From NCBI RefSeq assembly GCF_000452705.1, contig NZ_CP007014.1, forward strand, positions 2,046,001 to 2,110,000: 64,000 bases of DNA, written 5' to 3'. Positions 35,432 through 46,187 of the stretch are shown one piece after another. The notes below the pieces were generated by a model. That model was given only the letters and a program-made list of their open reading frames with translations. It was not told the DNA's origin and searched no databases. The translations under genes and the position numbers were made by a program. Origin of the DNA: Pseudomonas syringae CC1557. Its GTDB lineage: Bacteria; Pseudomonadota; Gammaproteobacteria; Pseudomonadales; Pseudomonadaceae. Position 1 is the stretch's first letter. The number at the start of each line of letters is the position of its first letter.

Positions 35432-36321
35432 GTCACAACAACAGTACTCCCGGCCAGCGCTTCCGCGATGCGGTTGCCAGCGAACAGCCGTTGCAGGTGG
35501 TCGGCGCGATCAACGCGAATCATGCGCTGCTGGCAAAACGGGCGGGTTTCAAGGCTATCTATCTGTCTGGCGGAGGAGTGGCGGCAGGTTCGCTGGGTAT
35601 TCCGGATCTGGGGATTACCGGTCTGGAAGATGTGCTGATCGATGTTCGGCGCATCACGGACGTGTGTGATTTGCCGCTGCTGGTGGATGTCGACACCGGC
35701 TTCGGTTCCTCTGCATTCAATGTGGCGCGTACCGTGCGCTCAATGATCAAGGCCGGCGCAGCGGCGATTCATATCGAAGATCAGGTCGGCGCCAAGCGCT
35801 GCGGCCATCGTCCAAACAAGGAAATCGTTTCACAGCAGGAAATGGTCGACCGCATCAAGGCGGCCGTCGATGCGCGAACCGATGACAGCTTCGTGATCAT
35901 GGCGCGCACCGATGCGCTGGCGGTCGAAGGTCTGGAATCGGCGCTGGAGCGGGCTGCCGCGTGCATCGAAGCGGGTGCGGACATGGTCTTCCCCGAGGCA
36001 ATTACCGAACTGGCGATGTACAAGCTGTTCGCCCATCGCGCCGGTGTGCCGATTCTGGCCAATATCACTGAATTTGGTGCGACACCGCTGTTTACCGTTG
36101 ACGAATTGCGCGAAGCCAGCGTGTCGCTGGTGCTCTATCCCCTTTCTGCATTCCGCGCCATGAACAAGGCCGCGGAAACCGTTTACGGCGCGATTCGTCG
36201 CGACGGCAGCCAGAAAAACGTGATCGACACAATGCAGACCCGCATGGAGCTGTACGACGCTATCGATTACCACACCTTCGAGCAGAAACTGGATGCGCTG
36301 TTTGCGCAGAAGAAGGGGTGA
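35428..36321 (+). CDS. prpB: PrpB, 2-methylisocitrate lyase
   Basis: A 297-residue enzyme of the isocitrate-lyase/PEP-mutase superfamily. It cleaves 2-methylisocitrate to pyruvate and succinate, the last step of the methylcitrate cycle for propionate breakdown. The catalytic-loop signature [10 protein letters not shown], with the active-site cysteine, is visible, as are [10 protein letters not shown] and the [12 protein letters not shown] metal- and substrate-binding segments. The ATGA overlap with the regulator gene indicates coupling. Length and motifs are typical of the family. Confidence 0.95.
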   Translation: MSHNNSTPGQRFRDAVASEQPLQVVGAINANHALLAKRAGFKAIYLSGGGVAAGSLGIPDLGITGLEDVLIDVRRITDVCDLPLLVDVDTGFGSSAFNVARTVRSMIKAGAAAIHIEDQVGAKRCGHRPNKEIVSQQEMVDRIKAAVDARTDDSFVIMARTDALAVEGLESALERAAACIEAGADMVFPEAITELAMYKLFAHRAGVPILANITEFGATPLFTVDELREASVSLVLYPLSAFRAMNKAAETVYGAIRRDGSQKNVIDTMQTRMELYDAIDYHTFEQKLDALFAQKKG

Positions 36322-36343
36322 TGAGCTGAGACCATAATCGCTC

Positions 36344-36391
36344 TCGTTCCTACGCTCTGCGTCCGACCTTGAGCACGTGGCGCGGCACGAG
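36344..36391. repeat. dispersed intergenic repeat, copy 2 (shortened)
   Basis: It carries the CTCTGCGTCCGA unit followed by TTGAGCACGTGGCGCG. The copy near 40271 has CTCTGCGTCCGATTTTGAGC and then GCGTAGCGCG. Relative to copy 3, it appears to lack the central half of the element. Confidence 0.6.
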
Positions 36392-36441
36392 AGTTATTGT
36401 GCTTCGCGTTCCATCACACAAAAACAAAATTGGAGAACACC

Positions 36442-37569
36442 ATGGCTGAAGCAAAAGTATTGAGTGGTGCCGGGCTACGCGGGCAGGTTGCCGGGCAGAC
36501 CGCACTGTCGACAGTGGGCATGGCCGGTGCCGGGCTGACCTATCGCGGCTATGACGTGCGTGAACTGGCCGCCGAGGCCCGCTTCGAGGAAGTCGCCTAT
36601 CTGCTGCTGTACGGCGAATTGCCTGATCAAGCGCAACTGTCCGACTACATGGACAAGCTCAAGAGCCTGCGTGATCTGCCGCAGGCCTTGAAAGAGGTGC
36701 TGGAGCGCATCCCCGCCGACACTCATCCGATGGATGTTATGCGCACCGGTGCATCGATGCTCGGCACGCTGGAGCCAGAGCGCAGTTTTGATCAGCAGCG
36801 CGACGCCACCGACCGCTTGCTCGCGGCCTTCCCGGCGATCATGTGTTACTGGTATCGCTTCAGCCACGACGGCAAGCGCATCGACTGCACCACGAGCGAA
36901 GACTCCATTGGCGGGCATTTTCTGCACCTGTTGCTGGACAAGGCCCCCAGCGAGTTGCACCGCAAGGTCATGGACGTGTCGCTGATTCTGTACGCCGAGC
37001 ATGAATTCAACGCTTCGACCTTTACCGCACGGGTGTGCGCGTCGACCCTTTCTGACCTGTTTTCCTGCGTCACGGCAGCCATTGGCACCCTGCGCGGTCC
37101 GCTGCACGGCGGGGCCAACGAGGCGGCGATGGAAATGATCCAGCGTTTTGCGTCGGCTGAAGAAGCGACCCAGGGCACCTTGGGCATGCTGGAGCGCAAG
37201 GAAAAGATCATGGGCTTCGGTCATGCGATCTATAAAGAGTCCGACCCGCGTAACGAGGTGATCAAGGGCTGGTCGAAAAAACTCGCCGCTGAGGCAGGTG
37301 ATAGCGTGCTGTTTCCGGTTTCCGAGGCCATCGACAAGGTCATGTGGGAGCAGAAAAAGCTGTTCCCCAACGCCGACTTCTATCACGCATCGGCCTACCA
37401 TTTCATGGGCATTCCGACCAAGCTGTTCACCCCGATTTTTGTCTGTTCGAGACTCACAGGCTGGGCCGCCCACGTTTTCGAGCAGCGCGCCAACAACCGC
37501 ATTATTCGCCCAAGTGCCGAATACATTGGTGTCGAGCAGCGTCGCTTCGTGCCCATCGAACAGCGCTGA
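36442..37569 (+). CDS. prpC: PrpC, 2-methylcitrate synthase
   Basis: A 375-residue citrate-synthase-family enzyme that condenses propionyl-CoA with oxaloacetate. Active-site features are HEFNASTFTARV, GPLHGGANEAAME and the MGFGHAIYKESDPR histidine segment, with DFYHASAYHFMGIP and C-terminal VEQRRFVPIEQR. The opening AEAKVLSGAGLRGQVAGQT is characteristic of PrpC rather than GltA. The ATG at 36442 has GGAGA upstream; the earlier in-frame ATG at 36397 lies in repeat sequence. It follows prpB after 120 bp that include a dispersed repeat. Confidence 0.95.
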   Translation: MAEAKVLSGAGLRGQVAGQTALSTVGMAGAGLTYRGYDVRELAAEARFEEVAYLLLYGELPDQAQLSDYMDKLKSLRDLPQALKEVLERIPADTHPMDVMRTGASMLGTLEPERSFDQQRDATDRLLAAFPAIMCYWYRFSHDGKRIDCTTSEDSIGGHFLHLLLDKAPSELHRKVMDVSLILYAEHEFNASTFTARVCASTLSDLFSCVTAAIGTLRGPLHGGANEAAMEMIQRFASAEEATQGTLGMLERKEKIMGFGHAIYKESDPRNEVIKGWSKKLAAEAGDSVLFPVSEAIDKVMWEQKKLFPNADFYHASAYHFMGIPTKLFTPIFVCSRLTGWAAHVFEQRANNRIIRPSAEYIGVEQRRFVPIEQR

Positions 37570-37639
37570 AAAAAGGGGCAGGGGAGCCGCTGACGAGCTT
37601 CCCGCCCGTATTCCGAACATTCCGTGAGCGAGTCCCGCA

Positions 37640-40228
37640 ATGAACAGTGAATTTCGCAAACCGCTCCCCGGCACCCGACTGGATTATTTCGATGCGCATG
37701 CGGCGGTCGAAGCGATCAAGCCTGGTGCATACGCTACGTTGCCGTATACCTCGCGGGTGCTGGCCGAAAACCTCGTGCGCCGCTGCGATCCAGCAACACT
37801 GACGGCTTCGCTGACGCAGCTAATCGAGCGCAGGCGCGATCTGGACTTTCCCTGGTTTCCGGCGCGGGTCGTGTGCCATGACATTCTTGGCCAGACCGCA
37901 CTGGTAGACCTCGCCGGGCTGCGCGATGCCATCGCTTCCCAAGGCGGCGACCCGGCGCTGGTCAACCCGGTGGTGCCGGTGCAGTTGATTGTCGATCACT
38001 CTCTGGCTGTCGAGGCTGATGGCAACGACCCGCAGGCCTTCGCAAAGAACCGTGCCATCGAGGATCGCCGTAACGAAGACCGTTTTCACTTCATCGACTG
38101 GACCAAGCTGGCGTTCAAGAACGTCGAAGTGATCCCGCCGGGCAACGGCATCATGCACCAGATCAATCTGGAGAAAATGTCGCCGGTGGTGCAGGTTCTC
38201 GATGGTGTGGCATTCCCGGACACACTGGTTGGCACCGACAGCCATACCCCGCATGTGGACGCACTGGGTGTGATTGCCATTGGCGTCGGCGGCCTTGAAG
38301 CTGAAAACGTGATGCTCGGCCGTGCTTCCTGGATGCGCCTGCCGGACATCATCGGCGTCGAACTGACCGGTCGCCGTCAGCCGGGCATCACCGCCACTGA
38401 TGTGGTGCTGGCCCTGACCGAATACCTGCGTCAGCAGAAGGTCGTCGGCGCGTATCTCGAATTCTTCGGTGCGGGTGCGTCCAGCCTGACCCTGGGCGAC
38501 CGGGCGACGATCTCCAACATGGCGCCGGAATACGGCGCGACAGCGGCGATGTTTTCCATTGATTCGCAAACCATCGATTACCTGCGCCTGACCGGCCGTG
38601 AAGACGAGCAGGTCAAGCTGGTCGAGCTGTATGCCCGGCACACCGGTTTGTGGTCAGACAGCCTGAGCGAAGTGGAATACGAGCGGGTGCTGAGCTTCGA
38701 TCTGTCCAGCGTGGTGCGCAACATGGCCGGGCCGTCCAACCCGCACTCGCGGGTGGCGACTGCCGATCTGGCGGCCAGAGGCATTGCCGGGCAGTGGGAC
38801 GACGTGCCAGGGCAGATGCCCGATGGCGCAGTGATCATCGCGGCGATCACCAGTTGCACCAACACCAGCAACCCGCGCAACGTGATTTCGGCAGGCCTGC
38901 TGGCGCGTAACGCCAACCGTCTGGGGCTCGGCCGCAAGCCGTGGGTGAAATCTTCTCTGGCGCCGGGATCGAAAACCGTGGCGCTGTACCTGGATGCGGC
39001 AGGGCTTACGTCCGAGCTGGAACAACTGGGTTTCGGCGTGGTGGCATTTGCCTGCACCACCTGTAACGGCATGTCCGGATCGCTTGATCCGCTGATCCAG
39101 CAGGAAATCATTGACCGTGATCTTTACGCCACGGCGGTCCTGTCCGGTAACCGAAATTTCGATGGGCGCATTCACCCTTACGCCAAACAGGCCTTTCTGG
39201 CCTCGCCGCCCTTGGTAGTGGCTTATGCGATTGCCGGGACCATTCGGTTCGACATTGAAAATGATGTGCTGGGTATCGCCGAGGGTAAGGAAATTCGCCT
39301 CAAGGATATCTGGCCCAGCGATGAAGAGATCGATGCAGTGGTGCAGGCTTCGGTCAGGCCGGAACAGTTCCGTCAGGTCTACATCCCGATGTTTGCCATC
39401 GAAGAACACACCGGGCCGAAGGTCGAGCCGTTGTATGACTGGCGTCCGATGAGCACCTATATTCGTCGTCCGCCCTATTGGGAAGGCGCTCTGGCCGGGG
39501 AGCGTACGCTCAAGGGCATGCGTCCGCTGGCAGTGCTGCCCGACAACATCACCACCGATCACCTGTCGCCATCCAACGCGATCATGCGCGACAGCGCAGC
39601 GGGCGAATACCTGGCGAAAATGGGCTTGCCGGAGGAGGATTTCAATTCCTACGCCACCCATCGCGGCGATCACCTGACCGCCCAACGGGCGACCTTCGCC
39701 AACCCGCAACTGGTCAACGAAATGGCCGTGGTCGACGGCAAGGTGAAAAAAGGTTCGCTGACGCGCATAGAGCCGGACGGTCAGGTCACGCGCATGTGGG
39801 AGGCCATCGAAACCTACATGGCACGCAAGCAGCCGCTGATCATTATTGCCGGTGCCGACTACGGTCAGGGCTCGTCCCGCGACTGGGCAGCCAAAGGCGT
39901 CAGGTTGGCAGGCGTCGAAGCGATTGCAGCAGAAGGTTTCGAGCGCATTCATCGGACCAACCTGGTCGGCATGGGCGTACTGCCGCTGGAGTTCAAATCA
40001 GGCACTAGTCGCCTGACCCTGGGCATTGACGGTAGCGAGACCTTCGACGTGATCGGCCAGCGCACACCGCGCGCGACGTTGACGCTGGTAATCCAGCGTA
40101 AAAACGGCGAACGCGTCGAGGTGCCAGTGACCTGTCGCCTGGACACCGCCGAAGAACTCTCGATCTACGAAGCCGGTGGCGTGCTGCAGCGTTTTGCTCA
40201 GGATTTTCTGGAGGCCACTGCATCATAG
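37640..40228 (+). CDS. acnD: AcnD, Fe/S-dependent 2-methylcitrate dehydratase
   Basis: An 862-residue aconitase-superfamily enzyme. Aconitase cluster ligands are visible in ITSCTNTSNPRN and FACTTCNGMSG, together with VGTDSHTPHVDALGV, the PDNITTDHLSPS segment and a C-terminal swivel domain with ADYGQGSSRDWAAKGV. AcnD dehydrates 2-methylcitrate to a 2-methylaconitate isomer and needs PrpF. It replaces the cofactor-free PrpD of enterics, and no prpD is present here. It is downstream of prpC with a 70-bp gap. Confidence 0.95.
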   Translation: MNSEFRKPLPGTRLDYFDAHAAVEAIKPGAYATLPYTSRVLAENLVRRCDPATLTASLTQLIERRRDLDFPWFPARVVCHDILGQTALVDLAGLRDAIASQGGDPALVNPVVPVQLIVDHSLAVEADGNDPQAFAKNRAIEDRRNEDRFHFIDWTKLAFKNVEVIPPGNGIMHQINLEKMSPVVQVLDGVAFPDTLVGTDSHTPHVDALGVIAIGVGGLEAENVMLGRASWMRLPDIIGVELTGRRQPGITATDVVLALTEYLRQQKVVGAYLEFFGAGASSLTLGDRATISNMAPEYGATAAMFSIDSQTIDYLRLTGREDEQVKLVELYARHTGLWSDSLSEVEYERVLSFDLSSVVRNMAGPSNPHSRVATADLAARGIAGQWDDVPGQMPDGAVIIAAITSCTNTSNPRNVISAGLLARNANRLGLGRKPWVKSSLAPGSKTVALYLDAAGLTSELEQLGFGVVAFACTTCNGMSGSLDPLIQQEIIDRDLYATAVLSGNRNFDGRIHPYAKQAFLASPPLVVAYAIAGTIRFDIENDVLGIAEGKEIRLKDIWPSDEEIDAVVQASVRPEQFRQVYIPMFAIEEHTGPKVEPLYDWRPMSTYIRRPPYWEGALAGERTLKGMRPLAVLPDNITTDHLSPSNAIMRDSAAGEYLAKMGLPEEDFNSYATHRGDHLTAQRATFANPQLVNEMAVVDGKVKKGSLTRIEPDGQVTRMWEAIETYMARKQPLIIIAGADYGQGSSRDWAAKGVRLAGVEAIAAEGFERIHRTNLVGMGVLPLEFKSGTSRLTLGIDGSETFDVIGQRTPRATLTLVIQRKNGERVEVPVTCRLDTAEELSIYEAGGVLQRFAQDFLEATAS

Positions 40229-40270
40229 CTGCGCTGGAGCGTGAGGAACGATAAGCGTGCGCAAGAGCAC

Positions 40271-40345
40271 TATCGTGCCCATGCTCCGCGTGGGCACGCA
40301 GTTCTGGACGCTCTGCGTCCGATTTTGAGCGCGTAGCGCGCTCTT
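40271..40345. repeat. dispersed intergenic repeat, copy 3
   Basis: It begins like copy 1 (TGCC, then GCGTGGG and GTTCT, then GACGCTCTGCGTC) and ends like copy 2. It separates acnD from prpF without a clear terminator, so it need not break the operon. Confidence 0.65.
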
Positions 40346-40364
40346 CTAACAGGACAACGAATTC

Positions 40365-41555
40365 ATGGCTAACGCACCACAGATCCGCATCCCTGCCACC
40401 TACATGCGCGGCGGCACCAGCAAGGGTGTTTTTTTCAGGCTGACTGATTTGCCTGAAACCGCACAAACGCCCGGTCCTGCGCGTGATGCACTGCTGCTGC
40501 GGGTCATCGGCAGCCCCGACCCCTATGAAAAGCAGATCGACGGCATGGGCGGTGCGACGTCGAGCACCAGTAAAGCAGTCATTGTGTCGCGTAGCAGCAG
40601 GCCCGGTCACGATGTCGACTACCTGTTCGGTCAGGTGTCCATCGACAAGCCCTTCATCGACTGGAGCGGCAATTGCGGCAACCTGTCGGCGGCCGTAGGG
40701 TCTTTTGCCATCGCCCGTGATCTGGTCGACGCCAGCCATGTGCCGCAGGACGGTATCGCCATCGTACGCATCTGGCAGGCCAACATCGGCAAGACGATCA
40801 TTGCCCATGTGCCGGTCAGCAACGGCGAAGTGCAGGAAACCGGCGACTTCGAGCTGGATGGCGTGACCTTTCCAGCAGCGGAGGTGCAGCTTGAGTTTCT
40901 TGACCCTGCGGCGGATGAAGAGGGCGCAGGCGGCACGATGTTTCCCACCGGTAATCTGGTGGATGACTTGCAAGTGCCCGGTGTCGGTACATTCAAGGCG
41001 ACCCTGATCAACGCTGGGATTGCGACCATCTTCGTCAATGCTGCCGATATCGGTTACAGCGGCACTGAGCTACAGGGCGACATCAATGGCGATCCGCTTG
41101 CGCTTGCCCGTCTGGAAGCCATCCGCGCCTACGGTGCCTTGCGCATGGGCCTGATTTCCAGCATCGATGAAGCTGCCACGCGGCAGCACACGCCCAAGGT
41201 CGCCTTTGTCGCCCGCCCGGCCAATTACGTTTCCTCCAGTGGCAAGCCTGTCGCAGCGCAGGACATCGACCTGCTGGTGCGTGCCGTGTCGATGGGCAAG
41301 TTGCACCACGCGATGATGGGCACTGCTGCAGTGGCTATCGGCACTGCGGCGGCCATTCCCGGAACGCTGGTGAATCTGGCAGCGGGTGGCGAGGCACGCA
41401 ACGCAGTCCGTTTTGGCCATCCGTCGGGCACGCTGCGCGTCGGTGCTCAGGCCCTTGAGGAGGGCGGCGAATGGAAAGTCACCAAGGCGATCATGAGCCG
41501 CAGCGCCAGAGTATTGATGGAGGGCTGGGTGCGAGTGCCGCCGCAGGACGACTGA
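40365..41555 (+). CDS. prpF: PrpF, 2-methylaconitate cis-trans isomerase
   Basis: A 396-residue member of the PrpF family (diaminopimelate-epimerase-like fold). Conserved segments are the opening RIPATYMRGGTSKGVFF, the DWSGNCGNLSAAVG segment with its cysteine, and the HHAMMGTAAVAIGTAAAIPG stretch near the end. It isomerises the AcnD product so that aconitase can hydrate it to 2-methylisocitrate. It completes the AcnD/PrpF version of the methylcitrate cycle and ends 5 bp from the convergent ppsR stop. Confidence 0.94.
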   Translation: MANAPQIRIPATYMRGGTSKGVFFRLTDLPETAQTPGPARDALLLRVIGSPDPYEKQIDGMGGATSSTSKAVIVSRSSRPGHDVDYLFGQVSIDKPFIDWSGNCGNLSAAVGSFAIARDLVDASHVPQDGIAIVRIWQANIGKTIIAHVPVSNGEVQETGDFELDGVTFPAAEVQLEFLDPAADEEGAGGTMFPTGNLVDDLQVPGVGTFKATLINAGIATIFVNAADIGYSGTELQGDINGDPLALARLEAIRAYGALRMGLISSIDEAATRQHTPKVAFVARPANYVSSSGKPVAAQDIDLLVRAVSMGKLHHAMMGTAAVAIGTAAAIPGTLVNLAAGGEARNAVRFGHPSGTLRVGAQALEEGGEWKVTKAIMSRSARVLMEGWVRVPPQDD

Positions 41556-41560
41556 AATCC

Positions 41561-42379
41561 CTATTTGAAGCGTCGCTCGACACCTTTTTCCACCAGCACC
41601 TTGGCGGAGATCTCTTCCACCGAAAAATGCGTCGAGTTGATGTGCGCAATGTTCTCGCGGCGGAACAGGCTTTCCACCTCGCGCACTTCGAATTCGCACT
41701 GCGCGTAGCTGGAATAGCGGCTGTTGGGCTTGCGCTCGTGGCGGATCGCGGTGAGGCGGTCCGGATCGATGGTCAGGCCGAACAGCTTTTCACGATGCTG
41801 CTTGAGCGCAGCCGGCAGTTGCAGGCGCTCCATGTCGTCTTCGGTCAGCGGATAGTTGGCCGCTCGGATGCCAAATTGCATGGCCATGTACAGGCAGGTC
41901 GGGGTCTTGCCGCAGCGCGAGACGCCGACCAGGATGATGTCGGCCTTGTCGTAATAGTGCGTGCGCGCGCCGTCGTCGTTGTCCAGCGCGAAATTGACCG
42001 CTTCGATCCGCTCCATATAGTTGGAGTTGTGGCCGATGGAATGCGACTTGCCCACCGAATACGAGGAGTGTGAACTAAGCTCCTGCTCCAGCGGGGCCAG
42101 GAAGGTCGAGAAGATGTCGATCATGAAGCCGTTGGACGTCGCCAGAATCTCGCGGATGTCCTGATTGACGATGGTGTCGAAGATGATCGGCCTCACATCA
42201 TCTTTCTCGGCGGCATTATTGATTTGTTGTACCATCGCCCGCGCCTTCTCGACGCTGTCGATATAGGGCCTGGTGAACTTGTTGAAGGTAATGTTTTCAA
42301 ATTGTGCCAACAGGCTTTGCCCCAGGGTCTCGGCAGTAATGCCGGTGCCGTCGGAGATGAAAAAAGCAGATCGTTTCAT
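41561..42379 (-). CDS. ppsR: PpsR, PEP synthase regulatory kinase/phosphorylase
   Basis: A 272-residue pyruvate,water dikinase regulatory protein (DUF299 family). It reversibly phosphorylates a threonine next to the catalytic histidine of PEP synthase, using ADP for inactivation and phosphate for reactivation. The P-loop-like [15 protein letters not shown] and the start [20 protein letters not shown] are characteristic. I chose ATG 42379; the upstream extension to 42421 does not match the family. It is divergent from its target gene ppsA, the standard arrangement. Confidence 0.95.
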   Translation of the reverse strand: MKRSAFFISDGTGITAETLGQSLLAQFENITFNKFTRPYIDSVEKARAMVQQINNAAEKDDVRPIIFDTIVNQDIREILATSNGFMIDIFSTFLAPLEQELSSHSSYSVGKSHSIGHNSNYMERIEAVNFALDNDDGARTHYYDKADIILVGVSRCGKTPTCLYMAMQFGIRAANYPLTEDDMERLQLPAALKQHREKLFGLTIDPDRLTAIRHERKPNSRYSSYAQCEFEVREVESLFRRENIAHINSTHFSVEEISAKVLVEKGVERRFK

Positions 42380-42571
42380 TGTTGTCCCTGGCTTAAGCAA
42401 CTGACGATTTCTGGATATCATAGGCGTGCCTGCCTTCCCTGAGGGCCAGCAGGCTCACCTTTTTTGCAGGTTCAGGCGTTTGCCTGACCCGACACGCCCG
42501 AGGCCACTCTACACGCGCCTCGGGTGCATGAGCTTTTCCCAACAACAAACACAGTTAGTGGAGAGATCACC

Positions 42572-44947
42572 TTGGTAGAGTACGTAGTTTCCCTCGATAA
42601 GCTCGGCGTCCATGATGTAGAGCATGTGGGGGGCAAAAACTCGTCCCTCGGCGAGATGATCAGCAACCTCGCAGGCGCTGGTGTTTCAGTGCCGGGTGGC
42701 TTCGCGACTACCGCCCAGGCTTATCGTGATTTCCTCGAACTCAGCGGCCTGAACGACCAGATCCATGCGGCGCTGGATGCACTGGATGTTGACGACGTCA
42801 ATGCCCTGGCCCGTACGGGCGCGCAGATCCGTCAGTGGATCATGGAAGCCGAGTTCCCGGAGAAGCTCAACGCCGAGATACGTACTGCGTTTGCCGAGCT
42901 GTCGGCAGGCAATCCGAACCTGGCCGTGGCCGTGCGTTCTTCCGCTACCGCCGAAGACTTGCCGGATGCCTCGTTTGCCGGTCAGCAGGAAACCTTCCTT
43001 AATATCCGTGGCGTCGAAAACGTGATTCGTGCCGCCAAGGAAGTCTTTGCTTCGCTGTTCAACGACAGGGCGATTTCCTACCGAGTGCATCAGGGCTTCG
43101 ACCACAAGCTGGTGGCGCTGTCGGCCGGCGTGCAGCGCATGGTGCGCTCCGAAACCGGTACGGCGGGTGTGATGTTCACCCTGGACACCGAATCCGGTTT
43201 CCGCGATGTCGTGTTTATCACCGGTGCCTACGGCCTGGGCGAAACGGTCGTGCAGGGCGCGGTCAACCCGGACGAGTTCTACGTACACAAAGACACGCTG
43301 GCTGCTGGCCGCCCGGCGATTTTGCGCCGTAACCTGGGCAGCAAAGCTATCAAGATGATTTACGGCGAAGAAGCCTCGGCGGGCAAGTCGGTCAAGGTGA
43401 TCGACGTCGAGCCTGCCGACCGTGCGCGTTTCTGCCTGACCGACGCCGAAGTCTCCGAGCTGGCCAAACAGGCGATGATCATCGAGAAGCACTACAAGTG
43501 CCCGATGGACATCGAGTGGGCCAAGGACGGTGACGACGGCAAGCTGTACATCGTGCAGGCGCGTCCGGAAACCGTGAAGAGCCGCGCGTCGGCGAACGTC
43601 ATGGAACGTTACCTGCTCAAGGAGACCGGCAAGGTGCTGGTCGAAGGTCGCGCCATCGGCCAGCGCATCGGTGCTGGCAAGGTACGGATCATCAAGGACG
43701 TGTCCGAAATGGACAAGGTACAGCCCGGCGATGTGCTGGTCTCGGACATGACCGATCCGGACTGGGAACCGGTCATGAAGCGCGCCAGCGCCATCGTCAC
43801 CAACCGCGGCGGTCGTACCTGCCATGCGGCAATTATCGCTCGCGAGCTGGGCATTCCTGCCGTGGTGGGCTGTGGTAACGCCACGCACCTCTTGCAGGAT
43901 GGTCAGGGCGTGACAGTCTCCTGTGCCGAGGGTGACACGGGTTATATCTTTGAAGGCGAGCTGGGTTTCGACATCAAGACCAACTCCGTCGACGCCATGC
44001 CTGATCTGCCGTTCAAGATCATGATGAACGTCGGCAACCCGGACCGTGCCTTCGATTTTGCGCAGTTGCCCAACGCCGGTGTCGGCCTCGCGCGTCTGGA
44101 GTTCATCATCAACCGCATGATCGGCGTGCACCCCAAGGCGCTGCTGAACTATTCGCTGCTGCCGCCGGAAATCAAGGACAGCGTCGACAAGCGTATTGCC
44201 GGTTACGATGATCCGGTCGGTTTCTACGTCGAGAAACTGGTCGAAGGCATCAGTACCCTTGCCGCCGCTTTTACGCCGAAAAAGGTCATCGTGCGCCTGT
44301 CGGACTTCAAGTCCAACGAGTACGCCAATCTGATCGGCGGCAAGCTCTACGAGCCTGAAGAAGAAAACCCGATGCTGGGCTTCCGCGGTGCGTCGCGTTA
44401 CATCAGCGAAAACTTCCGTGATTGCTTTGAGCTGGAATGCCGTGCGCTCAAGCGTGTGCGGGAAGAAATGGGCCTGACCAACGTCGAAATCATGGTGCCG
44501 TTCGTGCGCACGCTGGGTGAGGCGAGCCAGGTCATCGACCTGCTGGCGGCCAACGGCCTGAAGCGTGGCGAGAATGGCCTGCGCATCATCATGATGTGTG
44601 AGTTGCCGTCCAACGCGATTCTGGCGGAAGAGTTTCTCGAATACTTCGACGGTTTCTCGATTGGCTCCAACGACCTGACTCAGTTGACGCTTGGTCTGGA
44701 TCGCGACTCCGGGGTCATTGCTCATCTGTTCGACGAGCGTAACCCGGCGGTCAAGAAGTTGCTGTCCAACGCCATTCAGGCGTGCAACAAGGCCGGCAAG
44801 TACATCGGTATCTGCGGTCAGGGGCCTTCCGATCACCCGGATCTGGCACGCTGGCTTATGGATCAGGGGATCGAGAGCGTTTCACTCAATCCTGATTCGG
44901 TTCTTGAGACCTGGTTCTTCCTGGCCGAGGCGCAGGCGCCTGTCTGA
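42572..44947 (+). CDS. ppsA: PpsA, phosphoenolpyruvate synthase
   Basis: A 791-residue enzyme that makes PEP from pyruvate, ATP and water for gluconeogenesis. In order: the N-terminal ATP-binding domain ([30 protein letters not shown]), the swivelling phosphohistidine domain with [17 protein letters not shown], and the C-terminal PEP/pyruvate barrel with [28 protein letters not shown] and GQGPSDHPD. The start is a TTG at 42572, supported by a GGAGAGA ribosome-binding sequence and by the family's [20 protein letters not shown] opening. A 716-residue ORF on the opposite strand is a codon-bias shadow. Confidence 0.96.
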   Translation: MVEYVVSLDKLGVHDVEHVGGKNSSLGEMISNLAGAGVSVPGGFATTAQAYRDFLELSGLNDQIHAALDALDVDDVNALARTGAQIRQWIMEAEFPEKLNAEIRTAFAELSAGNPNLAVAVRSSATAEDLPDASFAGQQETFLNIRGVENVIRAAKEVFASLFNDRAISYRVHQGFDHKLVALSAGVQRMVRSETGTAGVMFTLDTESGFRDVVFITGAYGLGETVVQGAVNPDEFYVHKDTLAAGRPAILRRNLGSKAIKMIYGEEASAGKSVKVIDVEPADRARFCLTDAEVSELAKQAMIIEKHYKCPMDIEWAKDGDDGKLYIVQARPETVKSRASANVMERYLLKETGKVLVEGRAIGQRIGAGKVRIIKDVSEMDKVQPGDVLVSDMTDPDWEPVMKRASAIVTNRGGRTCHAAIIARELGIPAVVGCGNATHLLQDGQGVTVSCAEGDTGYIFEGELGFDIKTNSVDAMPDLPFKIMMNVGNPDRAFDFAQLPNAGVGLARLEFIINRMIGVHPKALLNYSLLPPEIKDSVDKRIAGYDDPVGFYVEKLVEGISTLAAAFTPKKVIVRLSDFKSNEYANLIGGKLYEPEEENPMLGFRGASRYISENFRDCFELECRALKRVREEMGLTNVEIMVPFVRTLGEASQVIDLLAANGLKRGENGLRIIMMCELPSNAILAEEFLEYFDGFSIGSNDLTQLTLGLDRDSGVIAHLFDERNPAVKKLLSNAIQACNKAGKYIGICGQGPSDHPDLARWLMDQGIESVSLNPDSVLETWFFLAEAQAPV

Positions 44948-44996
44948 TGTGACGCGGAGCTGACCTGAGCCGTCATGTGGGTCAGGTGTTTGAAAG

Positions 44997-45025
44997 AGGC
45001 GGTTTCTTCGGAAGCCGCCTTTTTT
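44997..45025 (+). terminator. intrinsic terminator of ppsA
   Basis: A 10-bp stem (AGGCGGTTTC / GAAGCCGCCT, one G-U) with a TTCG tetraloop is followed by a run of T residues. Confidence 0.92.
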
Positions 45026-45092
45026 ATGGGGTGCCACACAAGCGCCCGAACGCAGTGATTCATCCCGTCTGTCCAGCCAGATAAAGAGTGAT

Positions 45093-46085
45093 ATGCAGAG
45101 CAGCAGCCAGATTTTTCCCGTTGCCTTGATCAGTGCCGAACGTTGCGGCGATCTGGTTGAGGACGTTTACCGTCTCAAGCCTGCCAACAGTCCTGACCCG
45201 AGCGTCGAGCTGGTGGTGACCCGGCTGGGTCAGGTCGATCAGCACGACGTACGTGGCATTCCGGTGATTCTGCTGCACGGCAGCTTCTCCAACCGACGTT
45301 TCTGGTATTCGCCAAAGGGCATTGGCCTGGGGGCGTATCTCGCCCGTGCCGGTTACGACGTGTGGATTCCGGAGATGCGTGGGCATGGCCTGTCGTCGCG
45401 CAACCAGAGCTACCGCGCCAATTGCGTCGCGCAATACGCCCGGTTCGACTTGCCGGCCATCGCTGCGTTCGTCATTGAGCAAAGCGCTCGGATACCGCAC
45501 TGGATCGGCCATTCGCTGGGCGGTACTACCTTGGCGGCGGCACTGGGTGGTCAGCATCTGGGGCCGGACAAGGTAGCGTCGGTGGCACTGTTCGGCAGTC
45601 AGGTCAGTCGCACGTACTGGCCACTGAAAATTCCGCCGCTGCAATGGTCGGCTCGCTTGCTGCTGCGGTCGTTCGAGCACATCTCCGGGCCGCGTTTCAA
45701 GCGTGGCCCGGAAGACGAGCCGATTGGCCTGGTACTCGAAAGCCTGCGCTGGCATGGCCTGTTCGGTCGTTTTGGCGAACGCGATAATAATTGGTGGGAA
45801 GGCCTTAAAACGGTTCAAGTGCCGGTTCTGGCAGTCGCGGCGGCTGGCGATCATCAGGACCCGGTCTGGGCCTGTCGCATGCTGTTCGATCAGATCGGGG
45901 GAGACCAGCACAGGCAGTTCCTCTGCCTGGGACGCGAACAGGGTTTCAGTGATGACTTTGATCATGTGCAGATGCTGATCAGTAAAGCCGCGCAACAGCA
46001 GGTCTGGCCGCGTGTACTCGGCTGGCTGAGTGAGCAGTCTGTTCCTGAACAGGTTGCAGAGTTTCAGGCGGCAGTGGGCAGTTAG
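45093..46085 (+). CDS. alpha/beta hydrolase
   Basis: A 330-residue alpha/beta-hydrolase fold protein. The oxyanion-hole segment ILLHGSFSNRRFW, the nucleophile elbow GHSLGGTTLAAAL with its serine, a later aspartate in AAAGDHQDPVWA and a C-terminal histidine in DFDHVQMLI form a plausible triad. It has no signal peptide. The substrate cannot be told; it resembles lipase/esterase-like hydrolases found next to ppsA in other pseudomonads. It follows the ppsA terminator, so it should have its own promoter. Confidence 0.82.
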   Translation: MQSSSQIFPVALISAERCGDLVEDVYRLKPANSPDPSVELVVTRLGQVDQHDVRGIPVILLHGSFSNRRFWYSPKGIGLGAYLARAGYDVWIPEMRGHGLSSRNQSYRANCVAQYARFDLPAIAAFVIEQSARIPHWIGHSLGGTTLAAALGGQHLGPDKVASVALFGSQVSRTYWPLKIPPLQWSARLLLRSFEHISGPRFKRGPEDEPIGLVLESLRWHGLFGRFGERDNNWWEGLKTVQVPVLAVAAAGDHQDPVWACRMLFDQIGGDQHRQFLCLGREQGFSDDFDHVQMLISKAAQQQVWPRVLGWLSEQSVPEQVAEFQAAVGS

Positions 46086-46187
46086 CGGTTAAAGTCGCTA
46101 TGGTTAGCGTTCAGCCGGTCGTGTCGGATCAGGTTCAATCTGCTCGCGATCCAATGCCTCTACGCCCCAGTGACAGGAGTTACCCTT

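Noticed and set aside
38654..39952. 432-codon ORF opposite acnD
   Set aside because: It is an antisense shadow of a full-length, motif-complete aconitase-family gene.
42686..44836. 716-codon ORF opposite ppsA
   Set aside because: It lies wholly antisense to a strongly recognised gene, its translation is low-complexity and rich in His/Val/Arg/Gly, and high-GC codon bias commonly opens such frames.
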